Positions 11,956 through 23,185 of a stretch of DNA of 64,000 nucleotides are shown here, in pieces. The DNA is from Patiria miniata (Eukaryota; Echinodermata; Asteroidea; Valvatida; Asterinidae): NCBI RefSeq assembly GCF_015706575.1, contig NW_024037058.1, positions 4,643,754-4,707,753 on the forward strand, read 5' to 3'. The notes under the pieces were generated by a model that was not told the origin of the DNA, did no database searches, and saw only the letters and a program-made list of their open reading frames with translations. A program made the position numbers and the translations under genes. Numbering within the stretch: the stretch's first letter is position 1; each line of letters begins with the position of its first letter.

Positions 11956-12885
11956 GTTAAAAAATATCTTTTATGTACATTGGCAATTGGGTCACACAGA
12001 ACATGACCTTTTGTTTTCTCATCTGGTAGACATCACCACAGTCCCTCTTCCAAAAAATATTTCACTGTAATCTAACTTATTCGGCAGCATACAACAATGC
12101 AATTATTTTGAAGGTTTATAATGCAGTGGTGGAACCAGCTCAAGATTAATGAAAGTGAGGGGGTGCCCAAAATGGAGGCGTCTTTAGAGTAAATAAATAT
12201 CTGCACATGTAACCAGCAGAAGAAACAGGAAAGCAGACTAGACATGTCCCTTAAAACAAAGCAAACTAACGCATATAAAAAAAAAATAATGGGTGCTATG
12301 CCCCCAAACCCTCTGGATCTGCTGTGGTGAACCAGGTACGTCACTTAAAGAACCTTCTACTTGTAAGAAAGACCACCTTTTTTGGAATGAAACAGGCTTT
12401 AAATACAATTATAAATCAAAGGACCATCAGATAGAAGTCAGAGTCTGGTTTAATAATTTCAAAAATCAACCATTGTACATTTATTTGCTATCTAATCAAA
12501 ACAGCCATCTTGGTTTGGAGAAAAGCCTTAAGATCAGTCTTTTGTCAAAGAAAATTTCAGCTTTTTATTTATTGATACATTGATTAGCACGTATAAATGT
12601 TTGCATGTATATCTATAAAAAGAAAACAAAACCATAACTCATGCTATTTTGTATGCTTACACATTAAAGAGAGTGATTTGGCTTGTCATATGTGGCTAGT
12701 CTCACTGTTAAAATTCACAGAATTTGCCTTTTTTACTGGAACTAATTTTTAATAATTGAAAAGAATTAAAATGAATAAAACCAACACTAATGAACAGAAG
12801 GATACAATTATGTAGTTTTGAAATCTAGAGTTACTCATTATTTTCATTATAATGTCAAATGCTAACTAGTCGTACTGATACAACT

Positions 12886-13129
12886 TCAAGTAAATGTTAT
12901 CACTACATCAAAGTTCTCATCAAATCTTGTGCAGTAACGGCCTAACAACAGGATGGAGCGTATGTCTTGCTTTCTAAGCCAAAGTTTCAGTTTTGAATCC
13001 TCCTCTGAAGTCCCCAGAGATTCAACTACACATCCAGCAGATAAAGTAGCGGTGTAGATGATGTCCCATATATCAAGGAAAGAGATCTGTGGATATTCTC
13101 TTCTAAGCCGATATGTCAACTTGTCAGTT
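12886..13129 (-). CDS. Possible last exon of an unidentified minus-strand gene
   Basis: Reading the minus strand, an acceptor tttttttttacag precedes an 81-codon stretch (including the stop) that starts TDKLTYRLRREYPQISFLDI and ends RFDENFDVVITFT. Composition is protein-like, with mixed hydrophobic and charged residues. It joins in phase with the candidate exon at 13425-13548 across a 295-bp gap. I do not recognise the family. It lies inside intron 1 of copy B on the opposite strand. Confidence 0.45.
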
Positions 13130-13424
13130 CTGTAAAAAAAAAAAAATAGTAAAATATAGACAGGTTTAGTATCTGATGATCAAAAACAATGATTACTGTG
13201 GATGTGCTTTAGAAGAAAGAAAACAACTTGTTCAATCTAGAGTTAAATTACTAGAAAGATCACGTGCCCGATCGTTTTGCCTTCAACTGTAAATATGTAA
13301 ACATTGGTAGCTATTGAGAACCAACCTTTTCAGCTTCCAAAGCAATATCAAGAAGTTTTCATTTTGAATATTCTATTAAAGTTTATTTCTGTTTGCACTC
13401 TGAATAACAATCAAAACATCTTAC

Positions 13425-13548
13425 CGATATAAAGATCCAAGGCCAGTTCCTTCGGCTTCTAAATCATTTCATGATTCCAACAGTTCAGCAAGCTGGGACA
13501 TTCTCATGAAACTAAGTTGTTGATCGGGGTTGAACAGTCAGTTGCAGA
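13425..13548 (-). pseudogene. Possible upstream exon of the same minus-strand gene, with a stop
   Basis: On the minus strand this encodes NPDQQLSFMRMSQLAELLES, a TGA, then NDLEAEGTGLGSLY, ending at a good donor (CG|GTAAGATG) whose phase matches 12886-13129. The internal TGA means either a pseudogene, a later real exon start, or a wrong model. The 5' boundary is uncertain. Confidence 0.3.
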
Positions 13549-15239
13549 ACATCTCCCTTTTCCTGACGTTCATCCTTTAGGCCTATATATATAGAATCAA
13601 ATAGTAAATTCTATAAAAAGCTATTTTGCTATTTTATACAAAGGGAAAGACTACCCTCACACCTCCATAAAAGTATCATTCAACAATGGAGAAAGAGACT
13701 GCACAACATTTTATTATGGGATTTTGTGCAGTACCCGTTGTACTTTGGCATCTTAACGTTAGACATTTATTTTCAGTGTCGGAGGTACTCGGTTTGAATC
13801 ATGGATGATGGAACTAAAACAAAAACCCCTTTTTTACTGGGTTTTTCAAATAAGATCTATTTGTCATTGAAGACATTTTTCTTCATTGACTTCAGAGAAT
13901 TTTTCTAAAAGGAAAGTAAAGTCCAAAACCATTCGGTAAACAAGTGACGTACCCAACAGTCCAATGCCGTAGAGAAAGAAAAGGTGTTTTTTTATAACCA
14001 GGAATCTGTTATCATTTTGAATGGTATCTTTTGCAAGAAAATAAAATTTTCCTATGCATTTTCAGTTGACGCAATCCAAATCGATGCGGTTCTGTGCATT
14101 CACGGTGCATCGTGGTGACCACCAGCTTTGTTTTCGCATTGCGTTTTTATCGTTGTGTCACCCCAGTTTCCCTCAAAGAAATTAAAACCTAACCTTACCC
14201 TTAATTCAAGACAATTAAACCCAAACATGGATTTGTTGGTTCTTTTTTGGGGCACATAAATACACAATCGCCTTTATTATAATGACATGTAGGCCTACCT
14301 CCAACGGAAGTTCTGCTTGTTGTACTGTCCTTGAATTGAGGTTTTCATCGAAATCAAAATCCTGGTTGAGTTTGTGTGCAGCATGACACAGTTATGTAGA
14401 TAGGCAATTCAAAGAAACTTGAACTTTGCCCGGAGCTTTTTCGGTGAAGAAATCTGGGTCTCAGCTGAAGTGTCTGGTTTGCGTTTTATTGCAGCACCGA
14501 GACGTTTACTTATAAAACCGCCACGGGTGAGATCGGCCGGCCGGACTACCTTGTTTACATGCGCCGGTAGTGCATGATGTAGTACTGTACAGTACGATAC
14601 AGACATAGCAGATCCACTGCCCACACATCGTGGGTATATTCGGCGATGTCATTGTGAAATTCAGCCACTCTTTGGCACAGGAAATGAACTTACTATCACC
14701 GGACATCAGATCCTTCGCATTTCCCCCCTCAAACGTGACAGATTATGAGTGCAAACACTTCTTTTTTGCACCGGTCGATGTTTACGTTGACGCACTTTTG
14801 CCAATGGACGCCGCCATGTTTGTTAAATGTCATGACCTGCGACCTCATATCTGGTGTCTAATTGGACAGTTCACGTCACGTGGTACGATGCGTTATACGC
14901 AGCGGTATTTTTTTAACGTAGGCGCGGTACGTTTTTGAACGTCCACAATGGACAAATAGTTCGCTTTTTCGAGTCAAATTATCAAAAAACTGCTGGACGA
15001 AATGTGGAGAACTTTTGTAGTATCATTCTTTGGAAGTGTATTTCGGTACAACTGTTAAAAATTTTTAGACCCGCGATTGCTGGAGCGAAACGAACGAATT
15101 TTCCAGTCCAGCTGACGGCCTATTTGTTGTTTTTGGGACTGTTGTGCTTTTAACTAACTGTCACAATATTCAAATTTGCCTGATTGCTGAAACCTTTCCA
15201 GCTTACATTTAGTTATACTTGTTTTATGTCAATCTTCAG

Positions 15240-15617
15240 ACCTTTGTGTCTCATCGGAGGTGTGCACTAATTCTGCTGAAGTGCATGACGTCCCAATTGC
15301 TATCCGCCATAAGCCTGCCAAAACAAAGGCGACTTGCCGCATCCTAAATGAACTTGACAGAGTAATGAGAGATGCCGGTGGGGAGCTCCTCAAAATAACG
15401 AAAGGGTCCATACGGTTTCACTTGAGATTCCAATCTCTTGAAAACCTTCAAAAGTTCAAGGAGAAGTGTTCATCGGGTGAACTTGGGAGAGAACTCACCG
15501 GGATCCTTCTCAGCAAGGATATTATCGAGTCATATGCGGGGAGAGGCGAGTTGGCCATTCAAGTGACCTTCAGTGAGAGCGAGTACCGAAAAGGGTGTGA
15601 TTTTTTCAAGGATATTG
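15240..15617 (+). CDS. Copy B exon 2: first TRADD-N-like domain
   Basis: Acceptor aatcttcag precedes, donor gtaaga follows, phase 1 in and out. The exon encodes an alpha/beta domain with RILNELDRVMRDAGGELLKI, then TKGSIRFHLRF, EKCSSGELGREL and LAIQVTFSESEYRKG. The order LKI...(I/L)RF...F...GEL...L...LxIxxTF matches the N-terminal domain of human TRADD (LKIHRSD...LIVQLRF...REGALRAAL...LQLELRAG) by eye. In TRADD this fold binds TRAF2. Copy E is about 85-90% identical here. Confidence 0.75.
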
Positions 15618-15756
15618 GTAAGAAAAATAATTTGAAACCATAAACGTGTACTAATTATATGGAAGTCACTCATGGAGTTACAAATAGAATCATGATAAAG
15701 TAAGCAATGACGAAATATTAACGCACTCTTTGATGTATTTACCTTGCATGTTTCAG

Positions 15757-16163
15757 GAAAGGATGCCAAGGATATTCATGTTCAATTGCCAACAAGAATC
15801 CGCAATTGGTCGAAGGAGCACGTTCGACATTGGCTCCTCCAAAAGGACTTCTCTGACTCTGTAGCTACGCAGTTCTATGAGGAAGACGTGACGGGGGAAA
15901 TTCTCCTTTTGTACACTCCAAAACCTTACGTGAAGATTTTACCTTAACAAAAGGGCCCGCGCGTAAGATCTGGTGTCTGAGAGATGAATGGGCAAGAACG
16001 ACGGACGGCGAGACTTCACCTTGTGTGGAGCGGGGAGCTTCATCATCGTCGTCATCGGAGAGAGAAATAGTTAACTGCCCGATGAACAACAATATACACT
16101 TAGATAGCAGTAAAGGTGCCATCATATTTGTCGCAGGGAACAGCGTCAAAACACAATCTTGCA
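15757..16163 (+). pseudogene. Copy B exon 3: SAM domain exon with a 1-base deletion
   Basis: The SAM start is clear: NWSKEHVRHWLLQKDFSDSV followed by ATQFYEEDVTGEILLLY. Relative to copy E one base is missing near 15923, which leads to TAA at 15945. The other frame then reads LTKGPARKIWCLRDEWARTT and on to the donor gtaagc at 16164. An in-frame insertion (around GETSPCVERG) also distinguishes B from E. SAM domains mediate homo- or hetero-oligomerisation; this one would be truncated before its last helix. Confidence 0.7.
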
Positions 16164-16601
16164 GTAAGCTATGGAAATTACTGAAAAGAAATGGTTTTAA
16201 AGGAAATATGCAATAGGATTTTTATGACTTAAATACATTTAAAACAGCTTTCTTGCCAATTTTTTTTGTGGGTAATTTTGAAGGACTAATTTCTGTACTG
16301 TTCACATGCACTTTCTACTTTCTACTTTCTTGTCACTTCCAATGAAAACAAGTATCGAGATCTTGTATATGTATTGTTGCAACACATATAGAAATGTGCA
16401 TGAAAACAAGATAAACTAAAATTCCACTGCATGTTTCCTTTAAAACAGTCCCTCTGTAGGCATGAAATCACCGTAGTGTGCCTTCATTAAACTGCATGTC
16501 TTACATGAAATTTAAAATATAATTTCAACATAATTCGTATTTGCTTTTTTTATATTTATTTTGCAGACTGTGATTTGCTTTTTTTTATATTTATTTTGCA
16601 G

Positions 16602-16985
16602 ACTGTGATGTGCATTTGCAAGTGACTGATGCCAACAGTGGGGTCAACATTGATCCAGAAACGAAACTAGTCTTTGACAGCATGAAGGCGAGCGTGCAAC
16701 AGAACCGGCCCGATACCTTGAACACGCTGGCGGCAATTGTTCGAGCGTGTGGTGCAAATCTCCTGAAAATCGATGAAGGGTCTATACGACTGGTAGTGCA
16801 GTTCAGTCATCTCAAAGGCGTAGACACTTTCCATGAGAAGTGTTTGTCCGGGAAACTCGCAGCAAAACTCTCCAAGATTCTACTGACCGAAGACATCAAG
16901 AAATGTGCATATTATAAACTGGCCATTTGCGCGACATTCCCAGAAAGCCAGTACCACAGATGCCGATCGTACTTCATAAACTCCG
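16602..16985 (+). CDS. Copy B exon 4: second TRADD-N-like domain
   Basis: Encodes LLKIDEGSIRLVVQFSHLKG, EKCLSGKLAAKLSKILLTED and LAICATFPESQYHRCRSYF, the same pattern as exon 2. Phase 1 at both ends. The acceptor region is duplicated: TATATTTATTTTGCAGACTG occurs twice, 35 bp apart, with candidate exon starts at 16567 and 16602. Only 16602 keeps the frame. Confidence 0.75.
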
Positions 16986-17128
16986 GTAAGGAAAAACGGC
17001 AAATACAATGTAGTTGAGCTCAGTGACACTACTGTTCGAATCAACCAGAGTAAGAGATCATTTTAAAACAAAAAATACGATGCATTAAACTGGTAAGATT
17101 ATTTCAGAATTATGTCCGTTTAATTTAG

Positions 17129-17214
17129 ACACCACTGAAGTTGCAACCAAAGTTCACCTGGATCCTCTCGAGCCTAACCATCATCAACCGCCGACAAGTT
17201 CTTTATATGCGACT
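17129..17214 (+). CDS. Copy B exon 5 (linker)
   Basis: Encodes DTTEVATKVHLDPLEPNHHQ then PPTSSLYAT, closing at gtgagt in phase 0. Copy E has DTTEFATQVDLDHSEHHHEQ at the same place. It has a His-rich, disordered-looking composition with no domain. Confidence 0.7.
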
Positions 17215-17474
17215 GTGAGTATCTGGGAGAGAATTCAGACTGCTACTAAAATCAAGCAATTATTTTCGGATTCTTGATGTAAGAGTATCATTGTAACCCA
17301 TTAAATATGTTGACGGACGGTCTTTAAAACAGAAGTTTGCCATTTTAATTATCGGACAGCAAACAGTCGAGAAGAGTGCAGCTTTCACTCCATTTATTAT
17401 TATTAATCATTTCCGGTAATGAAACCAAGGATTCCTCAAAAGCGCCCTAGGCACTGTAGCTCGCAAGCCTGAAG

Positions 17475-17676
17475 AAACCTGTGGAGAGAAGACAGTGAGA
17501 AGAAGTTACAGTTTTTTTAGAGGTGGGAGGAAAAGCCAAGAAGAATATTCTGGGGAAAACCCACGGAATCAGGCAGAGACTGAAAACCCAATCCACATAT
17601 TGGCCCAGGCGGGATTCGAACCCGGGTCACAGCGGTGGAAGGCGAGCAAAGTACCGCTACGCCAACCTGACTCCCT
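17475..17676 (-). repeat. tRNA-derived SINE
   Basis: On the minus strand the head (17676 to 17601) has a pol III A box, TGGCGTAGCGG, and a perfect B box, GGTTCGAATCC, in a tRNA-like context. It is followed by a body with GTGGGTTTTCCCC...CCTCCCAC, a pattern resembling conserved SINE body segments of deuterostomes. It lies in intron 5 of copy B. It is not an intact tRNA gene, because the acceptor stem does not pair properly and the sequence runs on into the body. Confidence 0.7.
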
Positions 17677-17699
17677 ATGTATCAAATATCTGCATCAAG

Positions 17700-19440
17700 C
17701 TTTGCTGATTTTGCATTGAAGCGCCAGCTAGGCAAGGTTATTAATGGATTTCACGTCACACCGATATAAATTCGATTTAGACCCTAATGTGGGCCTATGT
17801 TATATTATAATTTATTAGCGTTTTCTTAAGTGGACTTATGGAATGTTTTCTCTGATGAATTTCCCTATATGCTTACTTTCTAGTTAACGATTCCAGATGT
17901 TAAACTTCTGAGATTCAGTAAAATAGTAATTGAAGTTAATCATGCATTACCTTCTCTTGCACCATTTTGAGGTCCAGTTTATTACTGGGACATTGATTTA
18001 CACCAGACTAATTCTTTTTCCTTCCAATTTTGCAGTTCATGGTTTTTACTACACATGCTTCCTCCCCATTAGGCCACCAGGTGGAATGAGACTTTTGTAC
18101 TGGTGATATATCCAGGCGTTATTCAGTCGTGCAGTTGCTAAGGCAAAGCGTCTGCCGTTGTTAAGCAAAGCTAATCCGATTACGTACTTAGACGCTTTGG
18201 CAGAGCAGTGAAATTCATACACCACAAAAAACATGGCCTTTTGAACGTTGTGTTTCCAGAAGGCGTTCAACTTCAGATGCCGTTTTCTCCGATTGCTGGT
18301 TTTTACTGGTATGCACAGCCATATGGTTGCGAGGGTGAAGCTTGGCTGGTTGTCAAGTAAAGCTAATCCGATTTCGTACTTAGACGCTGTAACAGAGCAG
18401 TAAAATTCGTGGACCGGGCCCCAAAAAACATGGTCTTTGGAACGTTGTGTTCTCAGAAAATATGCTCAGTTTGATTAAAATGTTACATTATAACAGAAAA
18501 AGACATTCTAAACTTCATGTCAGTGAAAAAAATGACCGTCATCGATGCAGAAACCACAATACTGGTTACTGGTAAAGCAGACCTTAAAGTCTGGAAAAAA
18601 ATCGTTCGAAAACGTCCCTAAATCTATGTATTTATATCCATTTCTAGGAATTTCCGAAAGTTGTTATTTCACGAGTAGTTGAACACTTTTTCTCAGTATA
18701 TTCCGAATTTCAGCTTAATCTGTTGGTGCTAACGCTTGTGTTACAGCCCAAAATATCTCTAAGGAAAAAATCTCGACGAGGATTTTTTCGACCCAACCCA
18801 CTTGCATGGTTTTCATAGCGCCGTAGGCGCTACGGTTGACCAATTTCGGCCTGGCACAGCTGTGCACAGCACAATAACGGCGGGTATCACATTCATTAGC
18901 GTCACTTTTGTGACTTGGCGTGGGTCTCTGTATCGACCAATGGAAGCCGGCAAAAAGGGTGATATTTATCAATTAATAACTCGTGAAGGAGGCTTTTATG
19001 CACATTTTATGCAAATTTTTACTGCACACCATAATGGGTTGGAACCTCATTACTATTTGTGAGGCTTGAAAAGATTAAAAGACATTGCTAACGCCAGTGT
19101 TATACAGCTTTCAAATATGCACCTAGCCAAGCCTATTTTTCCAACTTGGATCATTATAAGGGAAATAAACCCTGAAAGTTGCATGAATATACGGTCTTCC
19201 CAACGGGAGAAATTAATTTTCAAAGATTTCGCCCGCCAACGTCAACATGTGTGTGTACATGTAGTTTCATTCAAAATAAAGTGTTACGTAACTTTTAGAA
19301 ATCGCCCTTCGCAACCACATGGCTGTGTACATAAGTGTTTCTTCGTGGTGTCGGTGACGACATGTGTGCATCTGCCTCTAATCGGGGACCCCCATTGTCC
19401 CTCTTTGGTGTGTAGGCCTACTTATATGTAACTTATATGT
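17700..19440. other. Long intron 5 of copy B, no gene seen
   Basis: Contains a diverged direct duplication: TAATCCGATTACGTACTTAG near 18173 and AATCCGATTTCGTACTTAG near 18365. A fragment at about 17310-17400 resembles the end of the B/C duplicated unit (ATCGGACAGCAAACA...). I see no exon in the rest. Confidence 0.45.
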
Positions 19441-20135
19441 TTTGCACACATCGCCAAATTGGGGACCTTCGGGATTTGGGGACCCTATTGTCCTCTATTG
19501 TTCAACGTCCCCTATTAAATGCAGAAAAAAACTCACACACACACGCCGTCACAGATTTACGCCACTGAACAGGTACATTATTTAATCTCTCCAATATAAA
19601 TACTGTATGCATTTTTCTGATACTTCGTGTCTTTGGTCCTGTGCCACTGCCAGCTAAATGGAAAACAAAAGTGGAAAAGTTTGACTTAACATATCCATAT
19701 CAAACTTCGTATGAACAGTTTTAATCTCGCACTTGAATATAATGATCAGACTATGGAGGCGAGCCCACTAGTAGTGAGCGACACTCTCTCGGGAAATCTT
19801 TCTTCTGTGACACCAATAATCAAGGGACGTGTGCATCATACCCTATCTTTTAAACTATTGTAGTATTCAATAGCAGAAAGAACTTAATTGGTTCAGGACA
19901 GCTCTTTAGTTTCTTTCTGGGAGCCCGGGACGAAAATAACCCCCTAACTTCCAATGTATAGGCCTACATTGCTCGGTTGTTCATCCTCTGACCCTCATCG
20001 TACTGACGGCAGAACGTGTCACTAAAAATAGCAAACCATGCTGGTTAGACGTTATGGGTCGTACTTTATATCTGATCCCCAATTAAAGAAATTTTAAGAT
20101 AATCCTAAATCACTAATTATGTCTTTTTCCCCCAG

Positions 20136-20264
20136 CTGCCGGATTATAAGACGGCGATGCTTTCCCGCCGCTATAAGCCGCGTGATGCGATTGAACTGCT
20201 TGAAGAAGGCCTACTGAGCCCAAGGAGGCCTTCGATATCGTCTTTGAGATCACTCGCAAGCGAG
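20136..20264 (+). CDS. Copy B candidate exon 6 (variable exon)
   Basis: A 43-codon open exon between tttttcccccag and gtaaga, phase 0 at both ends and following exon 5 in phase. It encodes LPDYKTAMLSRRYKPRDAIE, LLEEGLL, then SPRRPSISSLRSLASE. Compared with copy C exon 6 it lacks about 57 nt at the 5' end and differs at roughly a third of aligned bases, although the flanking introns are almost the same. Copy E has an unrelated-looking exon 6 at the same place. Function unknown. Confidence 0.55.
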
Positions 20265-20407
20265 GTAAGACATTTCCTATGTTGCTATTATACTAAACTG
20301 CTATAGCCCATATTTCAACAAAATGACCCAACTGACGAGCTATATTAGCTTCAAATCACTCCTACGACGCGTGACCAACAAATTTGTAAAAACATACCTC
20401 GCTGTGC

Positions 20408-20673
20408 AGGTGTAGCCAGCGGGGGGGGGGGGGGGGGGGGGATGTTACAATTTGTAAAAGAGTGCCCCTGTTTTTTTTAAGAAGTGCCCTTTTTCTGAAC
20501 AAGTGCCCATTTGAAAAAGAAGTGGTGCCCTTTTTTGTGCAATAGGCTGTACCGGGTGCCTTTGTTTTAATTTCATGCATGTGTCGCCCTGAAAAGCACC
20601 CTATATTGTCTGTTAGCCTTGTGTATAATCGTCGGTTTAGAACAGCGCCCCCATCGACATATGATACCAGTCC

Positions 20674-20718
<45 letters not shown>

Positions 20719-20720
20719 CT
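20408..20720. repeat. Poly-G/poly-C bounded insert in the B intron 6
   Basis: Begins GTAGCCAGCGGGG with about 20 G and ends with a run of about 36 C followed by CGCTTTTTG. The same insert sits at 30190-30483 in copy C with different run lengths. The complementary G and C ends could pair. No coding potential. Confidence 0.6.
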
Positions 20721-20754
20721 TTTTGATTATACTGAGGCCAAGTGCACAGTGGAG

Positions 20755-20925
20755 ACAAAAACGCGTGTGCATTTCTCCACGGATGTGCAAGTACCCTTCT
20801 CAAGAAATTGTTACCCCCCCCCCCCCCCCAATAAAAATGACCGTGCTACGCCAGTGCAAGCACAGGACTCAATGCGACAAAAAAACCCGGAAACTCCGGA
20901 GGTGCTGCCTGAAATTACTCGAACC
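20755..20925 (+). CDS. Copy B candidate exon 7
   Basis: The 3' part reads NPETPEVLPEITRT and ends at gtaagc (20926). Copy E has APEVLPEVTRT at the same donor-like site. A run of about 18 C near 20814 interrupts the exon and would encode prolines. The 5' boundary is uncertain and I could not confirm the phase with exon 6. Confidence 0.4.
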
Positions 20926-21142
20926 GTAAGCTTGCCTTCGACCATATACAAACAAAGCTGCTATTTTTCAAACTTATGTATTTCTGCCCCAACAAGCCTT
21001 TCAGCTTCAACTCTCTATAGGCCTACGTCGATAAATCTTTCTCCTTTTACAAATGTCAAAACTCAAAACATTTGCAAAAACATATTTTACTTCTTCCCCT
21101 AAAGCACCCCAAAATCAGGTGGGGAGCAGGGGTGGGGAGCGG

Positions 21143-21175
<33 letters not shown>

Positions 21176-21335
21176 GGAGTATAAATGGTAATCCTCTGAA
21201 TGAGTTGATGGACGTCTTAAACCAGAATCTTTGTCACCTAAATCATCGGACAGCAAACATTCTAGCTAGTCGAGAAAAGTACATCAGCTTCAACTCGTGT
21301 ATCCTCGATCCTCCTATTTCTGCGCATATAATAAG

Positions 21336-22990
21336 CAGTTTAAAGATATAGTCCATCATTTCGACGCTTTGCTCACGAAGTGACAAAAACCTCGAAAATC
21401 GATCATTATTCGATTTTGAGTTTTACTAGCCATTTTATTATAGTTGTCTCAAGTAACAATTTGACCAAGTTTCAAGGCAAAATATTGTTTACTTTCTTAA
21501 TTATTGTAAACAAACAATTGACAAAAAGCCTGAAATTCCGAATTCTGTTACTGCAAAGTAGTCGAAAATGTCTTTTGAAAAAATGAATAACTTCAAATGC
21601 GATTATCTCAGTATGAACTTTTGTCACATTTTGAGGTTTTTGTCACTTCGTGAGCAAAGCGACGATTTGTAATTTGTGCATTTTGTTCGTTTGAAGCAAC
21701 AAAAGTGTTCAAAATCTAATGAAAAATACTGAATAACTAACCTGAGGAAGTTTCAGTTCAGCTTCAGCTGTATATTCCGAGAAAAACAGCATTCGAGGAT
21801 CTCAATTTTAAATCAAAAGTTGCTGAAACATGTTTTGAAAAGTTTTGAATTGCAGCTATACGCGATGTCGCGCACTGATCCGACGAATTATAGCAACCGC
21901 GCGCGCCTAGCCTGTGCGTCGTTCCAATGCTTGCGCGCGCTGCGCCGAATAACAAAACGAATTAAATTTTCATACGGTGCGTCTTAAAGCTACAATCCAT
22001 CATTTGTAATTTGTGCATTTTGTTCGTTTGAAGCAACAAAAGAGTTCAAAATCTAATGAAGGATACTGAGCAACTAACCTGATAAGGTTTCAGCTAAGCT
22101 TCAGCTGTACATTCCGAGAAAAACAGCATTCTAAGATCTCAATTTCAAATCAAAAGTTACTGAATCATGTTTTGAATTGCAGCTATACGCGACGTCGCGC
22201 ACTAATCCGACGAATTATAACAACCGCGCGCGCGTGTGCGTCGTTCGAATACTTGTGCGCGCTGCGCTGAATAACAAAACGAACTACCAATTTAAATTTT
22301 CCTACGGTGCTTCTTAAGAATCACCGTTGGAAATGCCTTTCTTTCGTTGATTACTTCAAAATGACAGCTTTCCAGGAAAAAAATCATTTCACAGGGAGTT
22401 TAGTTCCCTTACTATCTTTCAACCAAGTATGTTTTTCAACAATAATTAGGCCAGTTACCTTTTGGATAGCTGCAAATGATGGACTCCAGCTTTAAGACGC
22501 ACCGTTGGAAAGGCCTTCTTTCGTTGATTACTAAGGGAATAAATGTGTGCTCTGGAGGTTTTTATCACTCTGTTTAAGACCACTTAGCGTCTGGGTGCTG
22601 ATAATTACCCGAGCCGGAGGCGAGGGTAATTATCAGCATTCAGACTCTAAGTGGTCTTAAACAGAGTGATAAATACCGACTGAGCACATATTTATTCCCA
22701 TTCATAAATACCTTTTTGGTAAAAAATATCAAATAATTCGTTCAAAAAATACCGATTTGTTCAACAAGTTCACTTCATGCTTTTTGAAACATCACTCTAG
22801 CAAAATAATTGAGTGTTCAGCTGGCGAGTAAGATGTAAACAGCCCTTTTATGGAGATTGACGCGCGCGTGGCATGTTCTGAGCGATGTCGCGCAGAACGC
22901 ACCTGGCGCGTTGCGTTTTGAATTTAGAACTATACAATTCTGACTCGCTGGTAGTGTTGCGCATGCCTACTAACGCAGTTAACGTGGAAG
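21336..22990. mobile_element. Inverted relatives of the 7.7-8.5 kb element, copy 2 and a partial copy
   Basis: 21650-21960 and 22000-22280 are two tandem diverged copies of a block with CAAATTACAAATGATGG-type ends and a GCGCGCG-rich core. 22530-22700 is a palindrome matching 8330-8500. 22700-22990 matches 8010-8330 inverted. The left end at 21336 is exactly where the B/C duplication stops, so the element inserted at, or caused, that boundary. No transposase is visible. Confidence 0.6.
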
Positions 22991-23185
22991 CGCACACGAC
23001 GGCAAATTCCTGCGCAAAACGCAGAAATCGAAGAAACGGATGCCGGTCTGTACGGGAAAATTAGGACGACCCGAAGTGTCCGACCCGGCGGAAGACTATG
23101 GAACGCCAAACGTACCAATTTATGATGTTACCTATGGAACGCCAAACGTACCAATTTATGATGTTACCGGGTAAACGTAATATGA

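Larger units (their letters stand above)
11114..17214 (+). pseudogene. Copy B: TRADD-N/SAM/TRADD-N family gene, frameshifted
   Basis: Five exons splice in consistent phase: 11114-11297, 15240-15617, 15757-16163, 16602-16985 and 17129-17214, giving phases 1,1,1,1,0 as in copy E. Domain order is an acidic N-terminus, TRADD-N-like, SAM, and TRADD-N-like. The SAM exon has lost one base near 15923 relative to copy E and stops at 15945-15947. The alternative frame then stays open to the exon end, so the break is young or could be a polymorphism or assembly error. Further exons probably lie at 20136-20264 and near 20755-20925. Intron 1 is 3.9 kb against 0.24 kb in E, swollen by inserted DNA. Confidence 0.75.
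19441..21335 (+). repeat. B member of a ~1.9-kb direct segmental duplication
   Basis: Nearly identical to 29189-31088 in non-coding parts, from AATTGGGGACCTTCGGG to TCTGCGCATATAATAAGCA. It includes candidate exons 6-7 (and possibly 8) of the gene family. The two members differ mainly in the length of poly-G/poly-C runs and in exon 6. Confidence 0.85.

Noticed and set aside
14409-14624. Minus-strand frame ending KRKPDTSAETQISSPKKLRA
   Set aside because: Looks somewhat protein-like and basic, but I could not connect it by phase to any other exon and see no clear donor or acceptor.
14630-14938. Plus-strand frame of about 100 codons
   Set aside because: No splice sites or family match. It contains a GCCGCCATGTTTG motif typical of promoters, so it is more likely non-coding.
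17601-17676. A functional tRNA gene
   Set aside because: A and B boxes are good, but the acceptor stem does not pair properly and a SINE body follows.
20362-20929. Glycine- or proline-run frames across the intron 6 insert
   Set aside because: Low-complexity translation of poly-G/poly-C; the real signal is the short exon 7 end.
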